Part shown: positions 54,424 through 64,000 of the stretch, piece by piece | Layout of the letters: every line of letters begins with the position of its first letter | Numbering within the stretch: position 1 is the stretch's first letter | NCBI RefSeq assembly: GCF_964355755.1 | Contig: NC_092671.1 | Location: 21,542,001 to 21,606,000 of the forward strand | DNA length: 64,000 bases | Direction: 5' to 3' | Source of the DNA: Antedon mediterranea | Lineage: Eukaryota; Echinodermata; Crinoidea; Comatulida; Antedonidae | Translations under genes and position numbers: made by a program | The notes under the pieces: generated by a model | What the model saw: the letters and a program-made list of their open reading frames with translations, nothing else | Databases searched by the model: none | What the model was told of the DNA's origin: nothing

Positions 54424-56141
54424 GGGCTAAGAATAGCTTCAAATCGCATTTGGAGACATTTTAGACCAATTAGTGATTTTCGAAAAAACTTGGTTACACA
54501 AAAACATCAAAGTGGTTAAAATCACATTATAAACCGTTTTAGACCATTTTGAGCATTTCGATAACACTTTTTACACAAAAACATCAAAGTGCTTAGAATA
54601 GCTTCAAATCGCATTTGGAGACGTTTTAGACCATTTTGTGATTTTTGAAAAAAACTTTTTAACATATAAACACCAAACTGCTAAGAATAGCTTCAAATCG
54701 CATATGGAGACAATTTAGACCATTTTGTGATTTTCGAAAAAACTTGTTAACATAAAAACACCAAAGTGCTTAGAATACCTTCAAATCGCATTTGGAGACA
54801 TTTTAGACCATTTTGTGATTTTCGAAAAAACTTGTTAACATAAAAACATCAAAGTGCTAAGAATAGCTTCCAATCGCATTTGGAGACGTTTTAGACCATT
54901 TTGTGATTTTCGAAAACAACTTGTTAACATAAAAACACCAAAGTGCTTAGAATAGCTTCAAATCGCATTTGGAGACGTTTTAGACCAATTTGTGATTTTC
55001 GAAAAAACTTGGTTACACAAAAACATCAAAGTGGATAAAATCACATTATAAACCGTTTTAGACCATTTTGAGCATATCGATAACACTTTTCACACAAAAA
55101 CATCAAAGACCACAATATATCTTAATATCGTATTTAAAAACGTTTTAGACCATTTTGAGCATTTCGACAAAACTTTTTCACACAAAACACCAAAGTGCTT
55201 AGAATAGCTTCAAATCGCATTTGGAGACGTTTTAGACCATTTTGTGATTTTCGAAAAAACTTGTTAACATAAAAACATCAAAGTGCTAAGAATAGCTTCA
55301 AATCGAATTTGGAGACATTTTAGACCAATTAGTGATTTTCGAAAAAACTTGGTTACACAAAAACATCAAAGTGGTTAAAATCACATTATAAACCGTTTTA
55401 GACCATTTTGAGCATTTCGATAACACTTTTCACACAAAAACATCAAAGTGCTTAGAATAGCTTCAAATCGCATTTGGAGACGTTTTAGACCATTTTGTGA
55501 TTTTCGAAAAAAACTTTTTAACATAAAAACACCAAACTGCTAAGAATAGCTTCAAATCGCATATGGAGACAATTTAGACCATTTTGTGATTTTCGAAAAA
55601 ACTTGTTAACATAAAAACACCAAAGTGCTTAGAATACCTTCAAATCGCATTTGGAGACATTTTAGACCATTTTGTGATTTTCGAAAAAACTTGTTAACAT
55701 AAAAACATCAAAGTGCTAAGAATAGCTTCCAATCGCATTTGGAGACGTTTTAGACTATTTTGTGATTTTCGAAAACAACTTGTTAACATAAAAACACCAA
55801 AGTGCTTAGAATAGCTTCAAATCGCATTTGGAGACGTTTTAGACCAATTTGTGATTTTCGAAAAAACTTGGTTACACAAAAACATCAAAGTGGATAAAAT
55901 CACATTATAAACCGTTTTAGACCATTTTGAGCATTTCGATAACACATTTCACACAAAAACATCAAAGAGCACAAAATAGCTTAATATCGTATTTAAAAAC
56001 GTTTTAAACCATTTTGAGCATTTCGACAAAACTTTTTCACACAAAACACCAAAGTGTACAGAATAGCTTCAAATCGCATTTGGAGACGTTTTAGACCATT
56101 TTGTGATTTTCGAAAAAACTTGTTAATATAAAAACACCAAA
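54424..56141 (+). repeat. Two tandem copies of HOR-859
   Basis: Copies start at 54,424 (GGGCTAAG variant) and 55,283 (GTGCTAAG), 859 bp apart. The first has the TTTTTGAAAAAAAC variant in its 89-bp member. Monomer order matches the other HOR-859 pairs. Confidence 0.87.
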
Positions 56142-56879
56142 GTACTTAGAATAGCTTCAAATCGCATTTGGAGACGTTGTAGACCATTTTGTGATTTTCG
56201 AAAAAACTTGTTAACATAAAAACACCAAAGTTTACAGAATAGCTTCAAATCGCATTTGGAGACGTTTTAGACAATTTTGTGCATTTCGATGAAACTTGGT
56301 TACACAAAAACATCAAAGTGCTTAAAATCACATTATAAACCGTTTTAGACCATTTGAGCATTTCCATAACACTTTTCACACAAAAACATCAAAGGGCACA
56401 ATATAGCTTAATATCCTATTTAAAAACGTTTTAGACCATTTTGAGCATTTCGACAAAACTTTTTCACACAAAACACCAAAGTGCTTAGAATACCTTCAAA
56501 TCGCATTTGGAGACGTTTTAGACCATTTTGTGATTTTCGAAAAAACTTAACATAAAAACATCAAAGTTTACAGAATAGCTTCAAATCGCATTTGGAGACG
56601 TTTTAAACCATTTTGTGATTTTCGAAAAAAACTTGTTAACATAAAAACACCAAAATGTTTAGAATAGCTTCAAATCGCATTTGGAGACGTTTTAGACCAT
56701 TTTGTGATTTTCGAAAAAACTTGTTAACACAAAAACACCAAAGTGATTAGAATAGCTTCAAATCGCATTTGGAGACGTTTTAGACCATTTTGTGATTTTC
56801 GAAAAAACTTGTTAACATAAAAACACCAAAGTGATTAGAATAGCTTCAAATCGCATTTGGAGACGTTTTAGACCATTTT

Positions 56880-57381
56880 GTGCATTTCGATGAAACTTGG
56901 TTACGCAAAAACATCAAAGTGCTTAAAATCACATTATAAACCGTTTTAGACCATTTTGAGCATATCGATAACACTTTTTACACAAAACGCTAAAGTGCTT
57001 AGAATAGCTTCAAATCGCATTTGGAGACGTTTTAGACCATTTTGTGATTTTCGACAAAACTTTTTCACACAAAACACCAAAGTGCTTAGAATACCTTCAA
57101 ATCGCATTTGGAGACGTTTTAGACCATTTTGTGCATTTCGATGAAACTTGGTTACGCAAAAACATCAAAGTGCTTAAAATCACATTATAAACCGTTTTAG
57201 ACCATTTTGAGCATATCGATAACACTTTTTACACAAAACGCTAAAGTGCTTAGAATAGCTTCAAATCGCATTTGGAGACGTTTTAGACCATTTTGTGATT
57301 TTCGACAAAACTTTTTCACACAAAACACCAAAGTGCTTAGAATACCTTCAAATCGCATTTGGAGACGTTTTAGACCATTTT
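56880..57381 (+). repeat. Tandem duplication, 251-bp unit, two copies
   Basis: 56,880-57,130 is repeated at 57,131-57,381 with no difference that I can see, including the private ACACAAAACGCTAAAG variant. The unit spans about three monomers. The two breakpoints lie at the GTGCATTTCG versus GTGATTTTCG position just after CCATTTT, so the exchange was in phase with the monomer. Confidence 0.88.
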
Positions 57382-57680
57382 GTGATTTTCGAAAAAACTT
57401 GTTAACATAAAAACATCAAAGTGTACAGAATAGCTTCAAATCGCATTTGGAGACGTTTTAGACCATTTTGTGATTTTCGAAAAAACTTGTTAACATAAAA
57501 ACACCAAAGTGCTTAGAATAGCTTCAAATCGCATTAGGAGACGTTTTAGACCATTTTGTGATTTTCGAAAAAACTTGTTAACATAAAAACACCAAAGTGC
57601 TTAGAATAGCTTCAAATCGCATTTGGAGACGTTTTAGACCATTTTGTGATTTTCGAAAAAACTTGTTAACATAAAAACAC

Positions 57681-59411
57681 CAAAGTTCTTAAAATAGCTT
57701 CAAATCGCATTTGGAGACGTTTTAGACCATTTTGTGATTTTCGAAAAAACTTGTTAACATAAAAACACCAAAGTGTTTAGAAAAGCTTCAAATCGCATTT
57801 GGAGACGTTTTAGACCATTTTGGGATTTTTGAAAAAACTTGTTAACATAAAAACACCAAAGTGCTTAGAATAGCTTCAAATCGCATTTGGAGACGTTTTA
57901 GACCATTTTGTAATTTTCAAAAAAACTTGTTAACATAAAAACACCAAAGTTCTTAGAATAGCTTCAAATCGCATTTGGAGACGTTTTAGACCATTTTGTG
58001 CATTTCGATGAAACTTGGTTACACAAAAACATCAAAGTGCTTAAAATCACATTATAAACCGTTTTAGACCATTTGAGCATTTCGATAACACTTTTCACAC
58101 AAAAACATCAAAGTTCACAATATAGCTTAATATCCTATTTAAAAACGTTTTAGACCATTTTGAGCATTTCGACAAAACTTTTTCACACAAAACACCAAAG
58201 TGCTTAGAATACCTTCAAATCGCATTTGGAGACGTTTTAGACAATTTTGTGATTTTCGAAAAAACTTGTTAACATAAAAACATCAAAGTTTACAGAATAG
58301 CTTCAAATCGCATTTGGAGACGTTTTAGACAATTTTGTGATTTTCGAAAAAACTTGTTAACATAAAAACACCAAAGTGCTTAGAATAGCTTCAAATCGCA
58401 TTGGGAGACGTTTTAGACCATTTTGTGATTTTCGAAAAAACTTGTTAACATAAAAACACCAAAGTGCTTAGAATAGCTTCAAATCGCATTTGGAGACGTT
58501 TTAGACCATTTTGTGATTTTCGAAAAAACTTGTTAACATAAAAACACCAAAGTTCTTAAAATAGCTTCAAATCGCATTTGGAGACGTTTTAGACCATTTT
58601 GTGATTTTCGAAAAAACTTGTTAACATAAAAACACCAAAGTGTTTAGAAAAGCTTCAAATCGCATTTGGAGACGTTTTAGACCATTTTGGGATTTTTGAA
58701 AAAACTTGTTAACATAAAAACACCAAAGTGCTTAGAATAGCTTCAAATCGCATTTGGAGACGTTTTAGACCATTTTGTAATTTTCAAAAAAACTTGTTAA
58801 CATAAAAACACCAAAGTTCTTAGAATAGCTTCAAATCGCATTTGGAGACGTTTTAGACCATTTTGTGCATTTCGATGAAACTTGGTTACACAAAAACATC
58901 AAAGTGCTTAAAATCACGTTATAAACCGTTTTAGACCATTTGAGCATTTCGATAACACTTTTCACACAAAAACATCAAAGGGCACAATATAGCTTAATAT
59001 CCTATTTAAAAACGTTTTAGACCATTTTGAGCATTTCGACAAAACTTTTTCACACAAAACACCAAAGTGCTTAGAATACCTTCAAATCGCATTTGGAGAC
59101 GTTTTAGACAATTTTGTGATTTTCGAAAAAACTTAACATAAAAACATCAAAGTTTACAGAATAGCTTCAAATCGCTTTTGGAGACGTTTTAGACAATTTT
59201 GTGATTTTCGAAAAAACTTGTTAACATAAAAACACCAAAGTGCTTAGAATAGCTTCAAATCGCATTGGGAGACGTTTTAGACCATTTTGTGATTTTCGAA
59301 AAAACTTGTTAACATAAAAACATCAAAGTGTACAGAATAGCTTCAAATCGCATTTGGAGACGTTTTAGACCATTTTGTGATTTTCGAAAAAACTTGTTAA
59401 CATAAAAACAC
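57681..59411 (+). repeat. HOR-867 pair without SINE (empty site)
   Basis: The marker CAAAGTTCTTAAAATAGC occurs at 57,681 and 58,548, exactly 867 bp apart. Monomer order matches the SINE-bearing copies but reads GCTTAGAATAGCTTC straight through, so 57,872/57,873 is the empty insertion site. The second copy again has the AACTTAACAT 3-bp deletion near 59.13 kb. Confidence 0.88.
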
Positions 59412-59949
59412 CAAAGTGCTTAGAATAGCTTCAAATCGCATTTGGAGACGTTTTAAACCATTTTGTGATTTTCGAAAAAACTTGTTAACATAAAAACACC
59501 AAAATGTTTAGAATAGCTTCAAATCGCATTTGGAGACGTTTTAGACCATTTTGTGATTTTCGAAAAAACTTGTTAACACAAAAACACCAAAGTGATTAGA
59601 ATAGCTTCAAATCGCATTTGGAGACGTTTTAGACCATTTTGTGATTTTCGAAAAAACTTGTTAACATAAAAACACCAAAGTGATTAGAATAGCTTCAAAT
59701 CGCATTTGGAGACGTTTTAGACCATTTTGTGCATTTCGATGAAACTTGGTTACGCAAAAACATCAAAGTGCTTAAAATCACATTATAAACCGTTTTAGAC
59801 CATTTTGAGCATATCGATAACACTTTTTACACAAAACACCAAAGTGCTTAGAATAGCTTCAAATCGCATTTGGAGACGTTTTAGACCATTTTGTGATTTT
59901 CGACAAAACTTTTTCACACAAAACACCAAAGTGCTTAGAATACCTTCAA

Positions 59950-62670
59950 ATCGCATTTGGAGACGTTTTAGACCATTTTGTGATTTTCGAAAAAACTTGT
60001 TAACATAAAAACACCAAAGTGATTAGAATAGCTTCAAATCGCATTTGGAGACGTTTTAGACCATTTTGTGCATTTCGATGAAACTTGGTTACGCAAAAAC
60101 ATCAAAGTAATAATCACATTATAAACAGTTTTAGACCATTTTGAGCATATCGATAAAACTTTTTACACAAAACACCAAAGTGCTTAGAATAGCTTCAAAT
60201 CGCATTTGGAGACGTTTTAGACCATTTTGTGATTTTCGACAAAACTTTTTCACACAAAACACCAAAGTGCTTAGAATACCTTCAAATCGCATTTGGAGAC
60301 GTTTTAGACCATCTTGTGATTTTCGAAAAAACTTGTTAACATAAAAACATCAAAGTGTACAGATTAGCTTCAAATCGCATTTGGAGACGTTTTAGACCAT
60401 TTTGTGATTTTCGAAAAAACTTGTTAACATAAAAACACCAAAGTGCTTAGAATAGCTTCAAATCGCATTAGGAGACGTTTTAGACCATTTTGTTATTTTC
60501 GAAAAAACTTGTTAACATAAAAACACCAAAATGTTTAGAATAGCTTCAAATCGCATTTGGAGACGTTTTAGACCATTTTGTGATTTTCGAAAAAACTTGT
60601 TAACATAAAAACACCAAAGTGCTTAGAATACCTTCAAATCGCATTTGGAGACGTTTTAGACCATTTTGTGATTTTCCAAAAAACTTGTTAACATAAAAAC
60701 ATCAAAGTGTACAGAATAGCTTCAAATCGCATTTGGAGACGTTTTAGACCATTTTGTGATTTTCGAAAAAACTTGTTAACATAAAAACACCAAAGTGCTT
60801 AGAATAGCTTCAAATCGCATTAGGAGACGTTTTAGACCATTTTGTGATTTTCGAAAAAACTTGTTAACATAAAAACACCAAAGTGCTTAGAATAGCTTCA
60901 AATCGCATTTGGAGACGTTTTAGACCATTTTGTGATTTTCGAAAAAACTTGTTAACATAAAAACACCAAAATGTTTAGAATAGCTTCAAATCACATTTGG
61001 AGACGTTTTAGACCATTTTGTGATTTTCGAAAAAACTTGTTAACACAAAAACACCAAAGTGATTAGAATAGCTTCAAATCGCATTTGGAGACGTTTTAGA
61101 CCAATTTGTGCATTTCGATGAAACTTGGTTACGCAAAAACATCAAAGTGCTTAAAATCACATTATAAACCGTTTTAGACCATTTTGAGCATATCGATAAC
61201 ACTTTTCACACAAAAACATCAAAGAGCACAATATAGCTTAATATCTTATTTAAAAACGTTTTAGACCATTTTGAGCATTTCGACAAAACTTTTTCACACA
61301 AAACACCAAAGTGCTTAGAATAGCTTCAAATCGCATTTGGAGACGTTTTAGACCATTTTGTGATTTTCGAAAAAACTTTTTCACACAAAACACCAAAGTG
61401 CTTAGAATACCTTCAAATCGCATTTGGAGACGTTTTAGACCATTTTGTGATTTTCGAAAAAACTTGTTAACATAAAAACATCAAAGTGTACAGAATAGCT
61501 TCAAATCGCATTTGGAGACGTTTTAGACCATTTTGTGATTTTCGAAAAAACTTGTTAACATAAAAACACCAAAGTGCTTAGAATAGCTTCAAATCGCATT
61601 AGGAGACGTTTTAGACCATTTTGTGATTTTCGAAAAAACTTGTTAACACAAAAACACCAAAGTGCTTAGAATAGCTTCAAATCGCATTTGGAGACGTTTT
61701 AGACCATTTTGTGATTTTCGAAAAAACTTGTTAACATTAAAACACCAAAATGTTTAGAATAGCTTCAAATCGCATTTGGAGACGTTTTAGACCATTTTGT
61801 GATTTTCGAAAAAACTTGTTAACACAAAAACACCAAAGTGATTAGAATAGCTTCAAATCGCATTTGGAGACGTTTTAGACCTTTTTGTGCATTTCGATGA
61901 AACTTGGTTACGGAAAAACATCAAAGTGCTTAAAATCACATTATAAACCGTTTTAGACCATTTTGAGCATATCGATAACACTTTTCACACAAAAACATCA
62001 AAGAGCACAATATAGCTTAATATCGTATTTAAAAACGTTTTAGACCATTTTGAGCATTTCGACAAAACTTTTTCACACAAAACACCAAAGTGCTTAGAAT
62101 AGCTTCAAATCGCATTTGGAGACGTTTTAGACCATTTTGTGATTTTCGAAAAAACTTGTTAACATAAAAACATCAAAGGGCTAAGAATAGCTTCAAATCG
62201 CATTTGGAGACATTTTAGACCAATTAGTGATTTTCGAAAAAACTTGGTTACACAAAAACATCAAAGTGGTTAAAATCACATTATAAACCGTTTTAGACCA
62301 TTTTGAGCATTTCGATAACACTTTTTACACAAAAACATCAAAGTGCTTAGAATAGCTTCAAATCGCATTTGGAGACGTTTTAGACCATTTTGTGATTTTC
62401 GAAAAAAACTTTTTAACATAAAAACACCAAACTGCTAAGAATAGCTTCAAATCGCATATGGAGACAATTTAGACCATTTTGTGATTTTCGAAAAAACTTG
62501 TTAACATAAAAACACCAAAGTGCTTAGAATACCTTCAAATCGCATTTGGAGACGTTTTAGACCATTTTGTGATTTTCCAAAAAACTTGTTAACATAAAAA
62601 CATCAAAGTGTACAGAATAGCTTCAAATCGCATTTGGAGACGTTTTAGACCATTTTGTGATTTTCGAAAA
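59950..62670 (+). repeat. Dispersed 2.7-kb copy of the 22.2-24.9 kb region
   Basis: With offset 37,767 this region follows 22.2-24.9 kb monomer by monomer, including the AGTAATAATCAC junction and the TTACGGAAAAACATC variant. Private changes are CCATCTTGTG (60,31x) and ACCTTTTTGTGC (61,88x). The right edge is near 62.67 kb, where GAAAACAACTTG replaces GAAAAAACTTG and the sequence joins an HOR-859 interior. Confidence 0.82.
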
Positions 62671-63459
62671 CAACTTGTTAACATAAAAACACCAAAGTGC
62701 TTAGAATAGCTTCAAATCGCATTTGGAGACGTTTTAGACCAATTTGTGATTTTCGAAAAAACTTGGTTACACAAAAACATCAAAGTGGATAAAATCACAT
62801 TATAAACCGTTTTAGACCATTTTGAGCATTTCGATAACACATTTCACACAAAAACATCAAAGAGCACAAAATAGCTTAATATCGTATTTAAAAACGTTTT
62901 AAACCATTTTGAGCATTTCGACAAAACTTTTTCACACAAAACACCAAAGTGTACAGAATAGCTTCAAATCGCATTTGGAGACGTTTTAGACCATTTTGTG
63001 ATTTTCGAAAAAACTTGTTAATATAAAAACACCAAAGTACTTAGAATAGCTTCAAATCGCATTTGGAGACGTTGTAGACCATTTTGTGATTTTCGAAAAA
63101 ACTTGTTAACATAAAAACACCAAAGTTTACAGAATAGCTTCAAATCGCATTTGGAGACGTTTTAGACAATTTTGTGCATTTCGATGAAACTTGGTTACAC
63201 AAAAACATCAAAGTGCTTAAAATCACATTATAAACCGTTTTAGACCATTTGAGCATTTCCATAACACTTTTCACACAAAAACATCAAAGGGCACAATATA
63301 GCTTAATATCCTATTTAAAAACGTTTTAGACCATTTTGAGCATTTCGACAAAACTTTTTCACACAAAACACCAAAGTGCTTAGAATACCTTCAAATCGCA
63401 TTTGGAGACGTTTTAGACCATTTTGTGATTTTCGAAAAAACTTGTTAACATAAAAACAC

Positions 63460-64000
63460 CAAAGTGCTAAGAATAGCTTCAAATCGCATTTGGAGACATT
63501 TTAGACCAATTTGTGATTTTCGAAAAAACTTGGTTACACAAAAACATCAAAGTGCTTAAAATCACATTATAAAACCGTTTTAGACCATTTTGAGCATTTC
63601 GATAACACTTTTCACACCAAAACATCAAAGAGCATAAAATAGGTTAATATCGTATTTAAAAACGTTTTAGACCATTTTGAGCATTTCGACAAAACTTTTT
63701 CACACAAAACACCAAAGTGTACAGAATAGCTTAATATCGTATTTAAAAACGTTTTAGACCATTTTGTGATTTTCGAAAAAACTTGTTAACATAAAAACAC
63801 CAAAATGTTTAGAATAGCTTCAAATTGCATTTGGAGACGTTTTAGACCATTTTGTGATTTTCGAAAAAACTTGTTAACACAAAAACACCAAAGTGATTAG
63901 AATAGCTTCAAATCGCATTTGGAGACGTTTTAGACCATTTTGTGATTTTCGAAAAAACTTGTTAACATAAAAACACCAAAGTGATTAGAATAGCTTCAAA
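63460..64000 (+). repeat. Partial copy of the 1890-bp unit at the window end
   Basis: From about 63.46 kb the sequence matches 46.58 kb and 48.48 kb onward, with the rare TTATAAAACCG, GCATAAAATAGG and AAATTGCATTTGG variants. It has one private change, CACACCAAAACATC. The match is cut by the window end, so more of this unit may follow. Confidence 0.78.

Larger units (their letters stand above)
31682..64000 (+). repeat. Satellite array, last segment
   Basis: This is a continuous satellite array from the second SINE copy to the window end, still in the same orientation. It contains the second copy of the 12.8-kb block (33.75-46.46 kb), a 1890-bp tandem duplication (45.56-49.34 kb), two further pairs of the 859-bp higher-order unit (from 50,029 and 54,424), a SINE-free pair of the 867-bp unit (57,681-59,411) and a 251-bp tandem duplication (56,880-57,381). 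The last bases are mid-monomer, so the array continues beyond the window. No gene or RNA gene is visible. Confidence 0.98.

Noticed and set aside
1747-60344. Twenty-three nearly identical 67-codon plus-strand frames (one cut to 62 codons)
   Set aside because: Each starts at a TTG inside GACCATTTTGAGCAT, ends in the common AACATAA, and encodes two near-identical 29-residue halves because an 87-bp hybrid monomer keeps frame. They are satellite sequence read in one frame, with no independent sign of a gene.
59805-60344. Tandem duplication of 336 bp between the hybrid pairs at 59,805 and 60,141
   Set aside because: The second pair carries the AGTAATAATCAC junction and the CGATAAAAC variant of a different lineage, so this is a switch into the 22.2-24.9 kb type block and not a simple tandem copy.
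1-64000. CRISPR array
   Set aside because: Repeats are directly adjacent, without unique spacers, have variable length (80-89 bp) and diverge along their whole length. There are no cas genes, and the SINE indicates a eukaryote.
1-64000. CENP-B box in the monomers
   Set aside because: No TTCG....A..CGGG-like motif is visible; the monomers have no CGGG.

Overview
The whole 64-kb window is a eukaryotic satellite-DNA array. I see no protein-coding gene, no structural RNA gene and no CRISPR array. The array consists of AT-rich head-to-tail monomers of about 80-89 bp, all on the same strand. It runs off both ends of the window and is interrupted only twice, by the same 357-bp tRNA-derived SINE (16040-16396 and 31325-31681). 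A SINE with Pol III A and B boxes inside a large higher-order satellite points to an animal genome. Parts of the SINE body remind me of SINEs in molluscs and other marine invertebrates, but I cannot place the species. A centromeric or heterochromatic location is likely but is inference.

Monomers fall into a few classes. Type A is 88 bp with a central TTTTCGAAAA palindrome. Type B is 84 bp with a GCATTTCGATGAAAC-like centre. Type C is 81 bp and starts TCACATTATAAACC. Type D is 87 bp and starts TTAATATCGTATTT. B, C and D normally occur in that order, and C/D and A/D hybrids also occur. The monomers are organised into two ten-monomer higher-order repeats (HORs). HOR-859 (84+81+89+88+88+89+84+81+87+88 bp) occurs as adjacent pairs near 5.8, 25.5, 39.5, 50.0 and 54.4 kb. 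HOR-867 (88+88+88+84+80+87+88+88+88+88 bp) occurs near 15.8, 31.1 and 57.7 kb.

Several larger and very recent duplications lie on top of this. About 9.2 kb including the SINE recurs 15.28 kb downstream (11.36-20.60 versus 26.65-35.88 kb). The first 12.8 kb recurs at 33.75-46.46 kb. There are tandem duplications with units of 2159 bp (20.0-24.3 kb), 1890 bp (45.6-49.3 kb) and 251 bp (56.9-57.4 kb). About 2.7 kb at 59.95-62.67 kb matches 22.2-24.9 kb. Copies differ by only scattered single-base changes and small deletions, so the array is being remodelled by unequal exchange or amplification at scales from a few monomers to more than 10 kb.

The only long open frames are by-products. A 67-codon TTG-initiated frame recurs 23 times because two monomers happen to keep one reading frame. 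A 97-codon minus-strand frame crosses the SINE. No gene network can be described. The useful biology here is satellite architecture and the SINE insertion, which acts as a datable marker.
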